Source: CAILKP01 sp038231815 (GTDB taxonomy: Bacteria; Planctomycetota; Phycisphaerae; Phycisphaerales; UBA1924). From it: DNA of 28,929 bases. Where the stretch lies: NCBI GenBank assembly GCA_038231815.1, contig JBBRKQ010000051.1, forward strand, positions 1 to 28,929, read 5' to 3'. The stretch's first letter is position 1. Every line of letters begins with the position of its first letter. This document shows positions 1 to 7,681 of this stretch, one piece after another. Made by a program: the position numbers and the translations under genes. Under the pieces are notes generated by a model. The model was not told where the DNA came from, searched no databases, and worked only from the letters and a program-made list of their open reading frames with translations.

Positions 1-41
1 CCACCCGGGCCGCAGGACTCGGCCCCAAAATCCGTAGCGAT

Positions 42-614
42 GTGGTCGATGTCTACATCGTGCGCACAGCCACAACCTCCCACGCCGATTCCGTGTTCAA
101 CGAACTCGCCAGCACCACCAGCACCTCAAGCCCAACCGATGTTGAACTGCTCCAACTCCAGCGCAGCCGCGACCCCCTCCGCGGCACCTGGCAGCCCGTC
201 ATGGGACACATCGAGCCGGGTGAAACCGCCGTCGAGGCCGCACTCCGCGAAACGCATGAAGAAACCGGGCTGCTGGTAGACTTAGCCGCCCTGAAGCACG
301 CCCGCGAAACAGGCGGCACATCAAGCAGCCAAACGCCACAATCACCAGGCGCGTGCCTTGGAATGTGGGCCCTTGAGCAAGTTCACCCCTTCTACATCGC
401 AGCGATTGACTGCATCGTCCTTTCACCACGCTTTGTGGTTTTGGTCGATGGTTCATGGATGCCCCAGCTCAACGCCGAACACACCGCAAGCCGCTGGGTC
501 AGCGTTCGCTCCGCCGGCGCCCACTTCACTTGGCCCGGCCAGCTCGCTTCAATCGCAGAACTGCGAACAATCCTCAATCCAGCACACCCAGGCCACATCC
601 TGCTCCGCCTATAA
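42..614 (+). CDS. Nudix hydrolase
   Basis: The protein (190 residues from a GTG start) carries a Nudix box around residues 59-81: G, five residues, E, seven residues, then RETHEETGL. This fits the consensus G-x5-E-x7-REU-x-EE-x-G-U, with Thr at the first U position. The family hydrolyses nucleoside diphosphates linked to another moiety, using Mg2+ bound by the box glutamates; the substrate cannot be told from the sequence. The N-terminal strand (VDVYIVR) fits the start of a Nudix fold, which favours the GTG. The frame is nevertheless open to the left edge of the window with no stop, so the true start could lie outside. An insertion of about 30 residues after the box (Ser/Gln/Gly-rich) precedes the later core. 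It is probably a cytosolic housecleaning or cofactor enzyme. Confidence 0.85.
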   Translation: MVDVYIVRTATTSHADSVFNELASTTSTSSPTDVELLQLQRSRDPLRGTWQPVMGHIEPGETAVEAALRETHEETGLLVDLAALKHARETGGTSSSQTPQSPGACLGMWALEQVHPFYIAAIDCIVLSPRFVVLVDGSWMPQLNAEHTASRWVSVRSAGAHFTWPGQLASIAELRTILNPAHPGHILLRL

Positions 615-666
615 ACAATCCCGCCTCAAAAATCGCCTCTATTACACCAGCTTCCCCTTCCTCAAA

Positions 667-713
667 ATTTGACCATTTGACCATTTGACCATTTAACCAT
701 TTGACCATTTCGC
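667..713. repeat. Octamer tandem repeat (ATTTGACC)n
   Basis: Five successive octamers, ATTTGACC x3, ATTTAACC and ATTTGACC, are followed by ATTTCGC. The array lies between the Nudix gene and the sigma-like gene. The same octamer, ending in the same ATTTCGC, recurs at 27811-27849. The rest of 615-804 holds no gene that can be supported; a small inverted repeat (GCAGC-AG-GCTGC, 788-799) lies just before the next start codon. Confidence 0.9.
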
Positions 714-804
714 GCCCCGCGCGCCCGATAACCCCCGCCCACCCACCCCGCACCAATCTTTCCGTAACGGCAAACGTACAACTTGTAGCAGCAGGCTGCA
801 CCCC

Positions 805-2349
805 ATGGCCGTTTCGCCCGCACCATCCCGCACCCAATCGCCCCGTGCCACCTCACCCGCTCGCAGCGGCAAGCCGTCACGGCTTGATGCCTTGGCCGGG
901 CAACTTCACACGCTTGATGCCGCCAGCTTCTCTGAGGTTGTCGCACTGCTCGAGCCCCACGCCCTGCACACCTTTGCCCCGCTTTACCGCAGCGTGCTAG
1001 GTGATGCCACACTCGAAGAGTGCATCAACCTCGCCAGTGAACGCCTGTGGCGCTATCGCGATCGGTACGATGTTGCCCGCAGCACACTCTCGGCCTGGTA
1101 CCTGGCCATCACCCACAACACCATTACCGATCGCCTGCGAACCCAAAGCCGCCAGCGAGCCCAGCCCCATGCGCCAGCCTCCGGCCTCGCAGCGCCACAG
1201 CGCGGGCTCATCAAAGGGCCCGCAAACAAGGCCACTGCACTCTCGGCCATCGCCAGCACCGCCGCAACCCTCAGCGTCACAGACCGCCGCATCCTGCGGT
1301 CATGGCTGGCCGACCCAGACTCCGACTGGGCCGCCACCCTGGCCCAGGAACTTGCAATAAAACCCGGCGCAATCCGAGCTCGAAAGTTTCGCATGGTCCA
1401 CAAACTCCGCGCCGCCGTATCCGCCGCCCTCAACTCACCCGAGCAAGGAGCAGCCCCCGTGCCCGCAAAGTCCAAAAAAACCGCTCGCCCGATCCCACCC
1501 ACCCTCCCCACCCTCGATATTGACCCCGCAAAAATCCTTGATTTACTCCAACGCACCAGCTCTCCCCTCGAGCGTTCCGCCCTCGAAATCGCCCTCGCCC
1601 GCCGCGCCTCCACCAGCATGACCGCAGCCAACGCAGCCGCCACAAAGCACTCCGCCGATCATGCCGAGCGGCAGCTCCGCACCCTGCGAAGCTGGACCGC
1701 CGCACAGGTTCGCCGCGAAACCACCGATGCCGCCGAGCTTGCCCGCTACGTTCGCAAAAACGCACCGGAACTCCTGCCGTTAGAGCACGCTGCCGAAGCC
1801 GAGAGCAACAGCCACCGCACCGCCTGGCCGTTTGAAGTTGTAGTGCGCGACACCGAAAACGCCCTGCGCAGCACCCGCCCGCGCCGCGCAACGCCCGATG
1901 AACCCCTCTTTCTGCTCCTGCACTGGAAGGGCGATGATGCCACCGCCATCTGGCGAAACACAGACCGCATCGCCATCAAGTCGCTCCGCGCGCAAGTCCT
2001 CGCCTCCGCCACCCACGTGGCAAAGCTGTCCAAGCCAAAAGCCGCCGCCGCGGCAAGCGCCGTCCTCACCGGCTTAAAAACCGCCAAGCTGCCGCTCGCT
2101 CACTTCGGCGTCAAAGCCACCAACGATTGCACCGAACTCCAACTCATGACCGGCCCGGCCACAATCACCCGGGCCGATGTTCACACCGCAAGCACCGAGC
2201 TCACGCCCACCGACATCTCCAGCATCAACGCCGATGCAGAACTGCTCGATGGTCTAGCTGAGCTCCTGCATGATCCCAAGTTCCAGCGTGAACTGCTTGG
2301 CCACAAGGCAGAATCCACTCAATCCGCAAACACTCCCGCCACCACCTAA
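805..2349 (+). CDS. Sigma-70/ECF-like protein with long C-terminal extension
   Basis: The protein has 514 residues. Residues ~48-118 resemble sigma-70 region 2: an acidic helix (DATLEECINLASERLW), an RYD.ARSTLSAW segment and an I..N...DRLR end, matching the usual ECF pattern 'RFDP.RGSF.AWL..IA.N...DRLR'. Residues ~155-208 look like region 4, with a helix-turn-helix (DWAATLAQELAIKPGAIRARK). These suggest a cytosolic transcription factor that binds RNA polymerase and promoter DNA. ECF factors are usually about 170-200 residues. Here some 300 further residues follow a Pro/Lys-rich linker (~215-238) and match no family I recognise. They are Ala/Arg-rich and helical in character, with a more strand-like FEVVVRD and LFLLLHWKG stretch. 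The gene is convergent with the phosphoesterase, the stops only 5 nt apart. The ATG at 805 is the first good start; no clear Shine-Dalgarno is seen. Confidence 0.75.
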   Translation: MAVSPAPSRTQSPRATSPARSGKPSRLDALAGQLHTLDAASFSEVVALLEPHALHTFAPLYRSVLGDATLEECINLASERLWRYRDRYDVARSTLSAWYLAITHNTITDRLRTQSRQRAQPHAPASGLAAPQRGLIKGPANKATALSAIASTAATLSVTDRRILRSWLADPDSDWAATLAQELAIKPGAIRARKFRMVHKLRAAVSAALNSPEQGAAPVPAKSKKTARPIPPTLPTLDIDPAKILDLLQRTSSPLERSALEIALARRASTSMTAANAAATKHSADHAERQLRTLRSWTAAQVRRETTDAAELARYVRKNAPELLPLEHAAEAESNSHRTAWPFEVVVRDTENALRSTRPRRATPDEPLFLLLHWKGDDATAIWRNTDRIAIKSLRAQVLASATHVAKLSKPKAAAAASAVLTGLKTAKLPLAHFGVKATNDCTELQLMTGPATITRADVHTASTELTPTDISSINADAELLDGLAELLHDPKFQRELLGHKAESTQSANTPATT

Positions 2350-2354
2350 GCAGT

Positions 2355-3425
2355 TCAAGGCCCAGCCAAAAACATCGGCGGATACGGGTTCGTGTCGCTC
2401 TCACGCTTGTGCGCATCAAACGGCAACCGCTCAAAGCTGCCCGATCGTAACTGATACGCAATCGCCACCCAATACACCGCGCCTAGTGCCCTCACCAGCA
2501 CATGGGCCGTAAACCCATGCTGGTCCGGCCGCGCCCCGCCAGTGGCCTGCACCGGTGTCGCGGCACGCAGCTCAAACGGCGGCTCCCGCTCCGTTGCAAC
2601 CGTGTGCCAAAAAGTGTGCTGGTGCCCAGTCAAAATCGCCCGCAGCCCAAACTCGGCGCACAATTCCCGCAGCGCATCCGCATCCCCGCCGCTCAGCGGA
2701 TACGGCAGCAGTTCCGGTGGCACTCGATGATTCGGCAGCCTGTGGTGAATCGCCACCGCCATCAGGCCATCCGCCGCCTTCACCCGCGCCGCTGCTACCG
2801 CGTCCCGCAGCCGCACCAGCTCCTGCCCAAGCCGCCCTTCCGCCGTCGGATTCCGCTCCGTCGCATCAAACCCCGCGTTCGAATCAGCCTGAAACACCCT
2901 CAGCGGCGGCACATCACCCCAGCCCGTCATCAGGCATGACTCAGCCGGCAACGGAAGTTGAAACGGCGCACGATACAGCGCCGGGTTCATCGCCGGCGGG
3001 TTTATCGCCTTGGCCAGATCAGTCCTAGCCCGCCCCGACCGCACGCCGCCCCACTGATCATGATTGCCCGCAGTAAACAGCTCAAACCATCCCTTTCGCC
3101 CAAGTCCATACTTGCCCCCGATGCGAGCCGGATCATTGATGTTGCCGCGATAAAACGCCCTGGCCGCATCACACTCCGCAGCATGGCCCGTCGCCGTCAA
3201 GTCTCCGGTAAACACCAGCGGCAGCCCCCCCACCGCCCGCGGCACACTCAAATCTTCCAGCACCGTTTTGCCAACCGCATCGCACAACGCCCGGCACAGC
3301 ACCGGGTCATGGTCATTGAGTCCGTTCCACGGAAACGCACCGCTGGCCCGCAGGTTCTCAAAGTGCGCAGCTCCGTAATGAAAGTCTGAAAGCTGCAGAA
3401 ACACCAGCCTGTCCGGCCCGGACAT
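2355..3425 (-). CDS. Calcineurin-like metallophosphoesterase
   Basis: All the dimetal-site blocks of the calcineurin-like phosphoesterase family are present in order: LSDFHYG (D-x-H), FTGDLT (GD), AGNHD (GNHD), AIHHR and LTGHQHTFWH (GHxH). The enzyme should hydrolyse a phosphomono- or diester using two metal ions; the substrate is unknown. The protein is 356 residues from the ATG at 3425, which leads directly into the first beta strand. A GTG at 3464 with an upstream AGGGAG is a possible alternative. A longer frame reaching 3641 runs through a 16-bp tandem repeat and is unlikely to be translated. No signal peptide is evident from the chosen start. Its 3' end is tail-to-tail with the sigma-like gene. 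Confidence 0.87.
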   Translation of the reverse strand: MSGPDRLVFLQLSDFHYGAAHFENLRASGAFPWNGLNDHDPVLCRALCDAVGKTVLEDLSVPRAVGGLPLVFTGDLTATGHAAECDAARAFYRGNINDPARIGGKYGLGRKGWFELFTAGNHDQWGGVRSGRARTDLAKAINPPAMNPALYRAPFQLPLPAESCLMTGWGDVPPLRVFQADSNAGFDATERNPTAEGRLGQELVRLRDAVAAARVKAADGLMAVAIHHRLPNHRVPPELLPYPLSGGDADALRELCAEFGLRAILTGHQHTFWHTVATEREPPFELRAATPVQATGGARPDQHGFTAHVLVRALGAVYWVAIAYQLRSGSFERLPFDAHKRESDTNPYPPMFLAGP

Positions 3426-3525
3426 GGCCTGCTGCAGCACAAGCTGGCGGTTGGTAAGTTTCACTCGCGTCGGCTCCCTGTTTAACCCTGCAACAACGAC
3501 AACCCAAATCACGGTCCACACAAAA

Positions 3526-3576
3526 CTCTGACCTCGCCCAGCTCTGACCTCGCCCAGCTCTGACCTCGCCCAGCTC
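3526..3576. repeat. 16-bp tandem repeat, three copies
   Basis: CTCTGACCTCGCCCAG is repeated three times without change (3526-3541, 3542-3557, 3558-3573), then a partial CTC. It lies just upstream of the phosphoesterase start on the minus strand, in what should be its 5' leader or promoter region. Confidence 0.95.
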
Positions 3577-3837
3577 GACTTTAGACACAACCCCGCGCCA
3601 GCGATCGGGCAGCCTCCGGTCAACGTCGCCAGCCATCGCACCCCGCGCCCTTACCCCACGCCTTTGAACGCCATCGCACTTTACCGCAGCAAACGACAGG
3701 TTATCGGCTCACAATATATTAATTCATGCAGTCCTTGCCCCAAGCTTGTTCGAACCGATAATAGATAGAGAACTAGGCGGTCGGCCGATCCCTTTACAGT
3801 GTACATCGTCGGCCTTCCCCGCCCGGACAACACGACC

Positions 3838-5526
3838 ATGCCAATCAACCGCAGCTCGTCAGGTTCCGACCGCACCCCCCACCAGCCAATCGCCGCACAG
3901 CAGCGACCGGCCTTTGTGGAGGAGCCGTCGGGCTCAAACGTAACCTCCGGTTCATCAGGCTCTAAAAAATCACAGGCAACGCCCCCCGCAGCCGCGAGCA
4001 CTGGCCCCTCACGCCTGCCACAATCCCAAGGCAAAGGCGGCACCATCACCGTCGGCTCCGTCAAGCACTTCGTGCTCGATACCAACGTGCTGCTGCATGA
4101 TCCCGGCGCCATCTTCGTTTTTGAAGAGCACGAGGTCGTGATCCCGCTGGTGGTCATCGAAGAGCTCGACACCTTCAAGCGTGACACCGGCGACCGTGGC
4201 CGCAACGCCCGAGAGTGCATCCGCCACCTTGACTTCCTCCGCCAAGTCGGCCGCCTGGTCGATGGTGTGGCCTGGGGCACCGTCAAAGACATTACCGATC
4301 GCCTAAAACCCACCACTCGCCTTGATAAAACCGGAATCGTGCGCATTGATCCCGGCAGCTACGACCGCCCCGCCGTCATCGGCGCAGACAAAGCCGACAA
4401 TAAAATCGTCGCCGTCGCCTGGCACATGCTGCAAACGGGCACCAAGAACGTGGTGTTCGTCTCCAAAGACCTAAACGCCCGCATCAAGGCCGATGCGCTC
4501 GGCATCACCACCGAGGACTTCGAGAACCAGAAAGTCAATGCCGGCACCCTCTACGGCGGCTTCATCACGCTCGATGTTGAAGGCGGCCTGATCGATGAGC
4601 TTTACCGCAGCCGCATGCTCCCAACCGAAAAAATCGCCGACGCCATGGCCGCGGCGGGCTACGCCGGCGGCGGCAACGGTCAGGGCGCCATCGGCACCAC
4701 CACCTCCGGCGGCATGTACGCCAATCAGTTCATCGTACTGCGTGATGAGGATGATGAGTCCCACACCGGCCTCGGCCGCCGCCTTGCTGATACCGAGCAC
4801 CTGATCCCCGTCACCGGCCCACGCAAGCCCGTCTTTGGCATCATGGCCCGCAACGTACAGCAGACCATGGCCCTGGACCTGCTGCTGGATGATGAGATCC
4901 GCATGGTCACGCTGCTGGGCAACGCCGGCACCGGCAAAACGCTCATGGCCGTTGCCGCGGGCATGAACAAAGTGTTCACCGAAGAACGCTACGACAAGCT
5001 GCTGGTCGCACGCCCCATCATGCCCATGGGCCGCGACATCGGCTACCTGCCCGGCACCAAAGATGACAAGCTCTCCGCCTGGATGATGCCCATCTTTGAC
5101 AACCTGGCCTACCTGCTCTCAACCCGCGGCGCCACCGTCAGCAGCGGCCACGGCAGCCACAGCCAGCACGCCGACAGTCACTCCGCCGAACAGCGCATGC
5201 AAAAGCTCATCACCGATGGCAAATTGGTGATGGAACCCCTCACCTACATCCGTGGCCGGTCCATCCCCCACCAGTTCATGATCGTCGATGAAGCCCAAAA
5301 TCTCACGCCACACGAGGTCAAAACCATCGTCTCGCGCATCGGCGATGGCACTAAAATAATTCTCACCGGCGACATCGGCCAGATAGACAATCCGTACCTC
5401 GATGCCTCCAGCAACGGCCTGTCATACGCCATCGAAAAAATGAAAGGCCTCCGCATCGTCGGCCACGTCACCCTCGACAAGAGCGAGCGCAGCGAGCTGG
5501 CAAGCCTCGCCGCGAACCTGCTGTAA
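3838..5526 (+). CDS. phoH: PIN-PhoH family ATPase (PhoH2-like)
   Basis: This is a two-domain protein, 562 residues from the ATG at 3838. After a low-complexity Ser/Pro-rich N-terminus of about 65 residues comes a PIN nuclease domain (~78-230): VLDTNVLLHDP, VVIEELD and later VSKDLNAR supply the usual acidic residues. The C-terminal PhoH domain has a Walker A GNAGTGKT (~361-368) and Walker B VDEAQN (~483-488), followed by LTGDIGQID and a conserved Arg in the terminal SERSELA segment. PIN-PhoH (PhoH2) proteins are described as RNA helicases coupled to RNases, so a role in RNA processing is likely. A His/Ser-rich insertion (~436-451) sits between the Walker motifs. A GTG at 3799 gives 13 more residues but no added domain. 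The gene is convergent with rimO. Confidence 0.93.
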   Translation: MPINRSSSGSDRTPHQPIAAQQRPAFVEEPSGSNVTSGSSGSKKSQATPPAAASTGPSRLPQSQGKGGTITVGSVKHFVLDTNVLLHDPGAIFVFEEHEVVIPLVVIEELDTFKRDTGDRGRNARECIRHLDFLRQVGRLVDGVAWGTVKDITDRLKPTTRLDKTGIVRIDPGSYDRPAVIGADKADNKIVAVAWHMLQTGTKNVVFVSKDLNARIKADALGITTEDFENQKVNAGTLYGGFITLDVEGGLIDELYRSRMLPTEKIADAMAAAGYAGGGNGQGAIGTTTSGGMYANQFIVLRDEDDESHTGLGRRLADTEHLIPVTGPRKPVFGIMARNVQQTMALDLLLDDEIRMVTLLGNAGTGKTLMAVAAGMNKVFTEERYDKLLVARPIMPMGRDIGYLPGTKDDKLSAWMMPIFDNLAYLLSTRGATVSSGHGSHSQHADSHSAEQRMQKLITDGKLVMEPLTYIRGRSIPHQFMIVDEAQNLTPHEVKTIVSRIGDGTKIILTGDIGQIDNPYLDASSNGLSYAIEKMKGLRIVGHVTLDKSERSELASLAANLL

Positions 5527-5543
5527 ACAAGCACACCCCGTGC

Positions 5544-5563
5544 CATCGCCTTTCTAGGCGATG
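5544..5563. terminator. Possible intrinsic hairpin after phoH
   Basis: CATCGCC-TTTCTA-GGCGATG forms a 7-bp stem with a 6-nt loop, starting 17 nt after the phoH stop. No U-tract follows, so termination is an inference from position only. Confidence 0.35.
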
Positions 5564-5620
5564 TCCTGCGCTCGACTCCCAAAGCGCTCCGGCCCGACCC
5601 CAGCCGCACGCCCCAAAACC

Positions 5621-5640
5621 CATCGGCCGCACGGCCGATG
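5621..5640. terminator. Possible bidirectional hairpin between phoH and rimO
   Basis: CATCGGCC-GCAC-GGCCGATG is a perfect 8-bp stem with a 4-nt loop, 12 nt beyond the rimO stop on the minus strand and downstream of phoH on the plus strand. There is no U-tract. It could serve both convergent genes or be an extragenic palindrome. Confidence 0.35.
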
Positions 5641-5652
5641 CTACGGCAAAAC

Positions 5653-7320
5653 TCAGTGCTTCCGCAGCACATCCAACGACACCCGCTTCTCCAACTCCTC
5701 AAGCGGCTTGGCCACCAAGTCATACCCATCGCACCCAACAATCACACACTGCACCAGCTCACCCGGTGACAATTTCTTCTTGCTCTGCACATACGTAAGC
5801 GAGTCAATATCCGGTGCCTGCCCCGCCGTGCGGCCCTGATACAACTTGCCACCCTTGCCCACGCCGGTTGTGGCCCGTCCGCTGCTGGCCAGCACCGCAT
5901 CAATCAGCACATCCACCCGCACGCCACTCTTGGCAGGGTTCTTCTCATCAAACTGTGCCGCCAGCTTGGCCGCCCGTGCGAAGGCAAGCTCCTGCTGCAA
6001 TGCCATAATCTCATTCTTGCGGCGGGTCTTCTCCGCTGCCGGAACGGCCAGCGCAGGGTCAAGTTCCATCGTCCCGGCCACAGTGCCCGGCTCCATGGAA
6101 TACTCAAACACGCCCACCGCCTCAAAGTCCTGCGCCCGCACAAAGTCAAGCAACTCCTGATGGTCCGCCAGCGTCTCCCCCGGAAAGCCCGAGATAAACG
6201 TCGTACGAATCGTAATGCCCGGCACCTTGGCCCGCAGCCGTCGCATCAAGTCTTCCGTGTGCTCTCGCGTAATGTGCCGGTTCATCAGCTTCAGCATCCG
6301 CGTCGAGGCGTGCTGCAGCGGAATATCAATATACGGCAGCACCCGCGGCGTCTTGGCAATCGCCTCAATGCACGCATCACTAAAGTTACTCGGGTACGCG
6401 TACATCAGCCGGATCCAACCGTCCTTCACGCCCATCTCGTCAAACGCAGCGCTCACGGTCTTCAGCATCAGCGGCAGCCCACCCGCCTTGCCATCCTTAG
6501 CGCTGGCCAGCCCTTGGCCAATGTCATCCCCAAAGCTCGTCGTGTCCTGCCCAATCAGGTGCAGCTCAAACACGCCGTCGGCAATCAGTTCCTTGGCCTC
6601 TTCCTTAATCGCCTCCAGCGGCTTGCTGCGCATCTTGCCCCGAATAGACGGGATCGTGCAAAACGCGCAGTTCTGGTTGCACCCCTCACTGATGCGCAGG
6701 AACGCATAGTGGCGAGGCGTCAGCCGCAGCCGGGTGCGGTCATCCTCAAAGTACCCAATCCCGTTGCCATCCTTCCCATTCACCGTCAACCCCACCGTGT
6801 TCATACCCCGATCATCCGCCGCCACAATCGCGTTGGCCGCAATCCAGTACTTGGGCTTGTCAGCCTCGGCACCAGCCGCCTTTGTGCGCACTTCATCGCC
6901 CCGCACCGCCGTCACCACCCGGTCGCGGTCAAACACGCCGATCATGGAATCAATCCCCGGCGCCCACTCCAGCATCTTGGCCCGGTGCCGCTGCACCAGG
7001 CAGCCCGCCACCACCACGCGGCCAATCTGCCCCTCGTTCTTCATGCGAATCGCATCGTGAATCACCTGCAGCGACTCTTCCTTGCTGGCCTCCAAAAAGC
7101 CGCAGGTGTTAATCACCACGGCATCAACCCACTCACCTTGCTCAACGGCATCAAAGGCCACCGGCGTCAAACCATCCTGCGCAAGCAGGCCCAACATCTT
7201 CTCGCTGTCCACCAAGTTCTTGGGGCAACCCAATGACACAAACGCAACGGTTCCCTCCGCCTGGTGAGAGCCAGAATCCGAAGCCTGACCGGGATGAACA
7301 CGCGAGCGACCCTTTGGCAT
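5653..7320 (-). CDS. rimO: Ribosomal protein S12 methylthiotransferase RimO
   Basis: RimO is a radical-SAM enzyme with two Fe-S clusters that adds a methylthio group to an aspartate of ribosomal protein S12. The N-terminal MTTase domain has its three cluster cysteines in SLGCPKN, INTCGF and VAGCLVQR. The radical-SAM motif C-x3-C-x2-C is in EGCNQNCAFC and is followed by IPSIRGKMRS. A C-terminal TRAM-like domain (from about GVRVDVLIDAV) ends the protein. SLGCPKNLVDSE and the IPSIRGKMRS tail are typical of RimO rather than MiaB. From the ATG at 7320 the protein is 555 residues, about 100 longer than the E. coli enzyme. The extra length is a 24-residue N-terminus and an insertion of roughly 50 residues between the MTTase and radical-SAM parts (AGAEADKPKYW to YFEDDRTR). 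A longer frame to 7575 crosses hairpins and is rejected. Confidence 0.95.
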   Translation of the reverse strand: MPKGRSRVHPGQASDSGSHQAEGTVAFVSLGCPKNLVDSEKMLGLLAQDGLTPVAFDAVEQGEWVDAVVINTCGFLEASKEESLQVIHDAIRMKNEGQIGRVVVAGCLVQRHRAKMLEWAPGIDSMIGVFDRDRVVTAVRGDEVRTKAAGAEADKPKYWIAANAIVAADDRGMNTVGLTVNGKDGNGIGYFEDDRTRLRLTPRHYAFLRISEGCNQNCAFCTIPSIRGKMRSKPLEAIKEEAKELIADGVFELHLIGQDTTSFGDDIGQGLASAKDGKAGGLPLMLKTVSAAFDEMGVKDGWIRLMYAYPSNFSDACIEAIAKTPRVLPYIDIPLQHASTRMLKLMNRHITREHTEDLMRRLRAKVPGITIRTTFISGFPGETLADHQELLDFVRAQDFEAVGVFEYSMEPGTVAGTMELDPALAVPAAEKTRRKNEIMALQQELAFARAAKLAAQFDEKNPAKSGVRVDVLIDAVLASSGRATTGVGKGGKLYQGRTAGQAPDIDSLTYVQSKKKLSPGELVQCVIVGCDGYDLVAKPLEELEKRVSLDVLRKH

Positions 7321-7391
7321 AAGTGGAGAGTTTAGCGGGTAACCCAATTCAGTGCCGCGGCTACCACCAGAACAAGCGCAAACCCCGATAA

Positions 7392-7415
7392 CCGGCGAGT
7401 TTGAACACTCGCCGG
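7392..7415. promoter_or_regulatory. Hairpin upstream of rimO
   Basis: CCGGCGAGT-TTGAAC-ACTCGCCGG is a perfect 9-bp inverted repeat 72 nt upstream of the rimO start. It could be a leader structure or an operator-like palindrome. Function is not shown by the sequence. Confidence 0.4.
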
Positions 7416-7525
7416 TCCTTGGCCCGCGGCGGTCGCACCCCCTTTCTAGCCAGCCAAAAGGGGATTCGGCCAACTCAATAACCCGCCGCGGACGCTCGCC
7501 CCCTCTCGCACTGTTGCAAGGATCT

Positions 7526-7565
7526 AATGAAAAAGGGCGACACCGCGTGCTTCGGTGTCGCCCTT
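7526..7565 (-). terminator. Rho-independent terminator of the lamin-tail/dockerin gene
   Basis: A perfect 13-bp stem (arms 7533-7545 and 7553-7565, 7-nt loop) is followed on the minus strand by a short T-rich run (TTTCATT). It lies about 117 nt beyond the stop of the 925-residue protein, in the right orientation. Confidence 0.8.
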
Positions 7566-7637
7566 GTAAAATCAAAGCTGTCCCAAATCAACCCCCTCCC
7601 ACCCGATACAACTTCATCGCTTGGTCATCCGGCAATC

Positions 7638-7669
7638 TGATCACCTGATCACCTGATCATCTGACCGTG
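7638..7669. repeat. Octamer tandem repeat (TGATCACC)n
   Basis: TGATCACC, TGATCACC, TGATCATC and TGACCGTG form four successive octamers just downstream (minus strand) of the 925-residue gene. The unit differs from that at 667-713, but the 8-nt period is the same. Confidence 0.8.
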
Positions 7670-7681
7670 ACCAATCCTTCC

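Larger units (their letters stand above)
7321..7681. other. Intergenic region between rimO and the lamin-tail gene
   Basis: No gene is supported here. The region holds the rimO leader with a 9-bp hairpin (7392-7415), a GC-rich inverted-repeat-like pair (GCCCGCGGCGG near 7421, CCGCCGCGGACG near 7483), the rho-independent terminator of the minus-strand gene (7526-7565), and an octamer repeat (7638-7669). Confidence 0.7.

Noticed and set aside
3426..3641. 5' extension of the phosphoesterase
   Set aside because: It runs through a 16-bp tandem repeat and has no domain; translation probably starts at 3425 or 3464.
6160..7236. 358-codon plus-strand frame opposite rimO
   Set aside because: An antisense shadow of a clear RimO gene; Arg/His/Gln-rich product.
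7321..7575. 5' extension of rimO
   Set aside because: It contains hairpins and the terminator of the neighbouring gene; RimO similarity begins after 7320.
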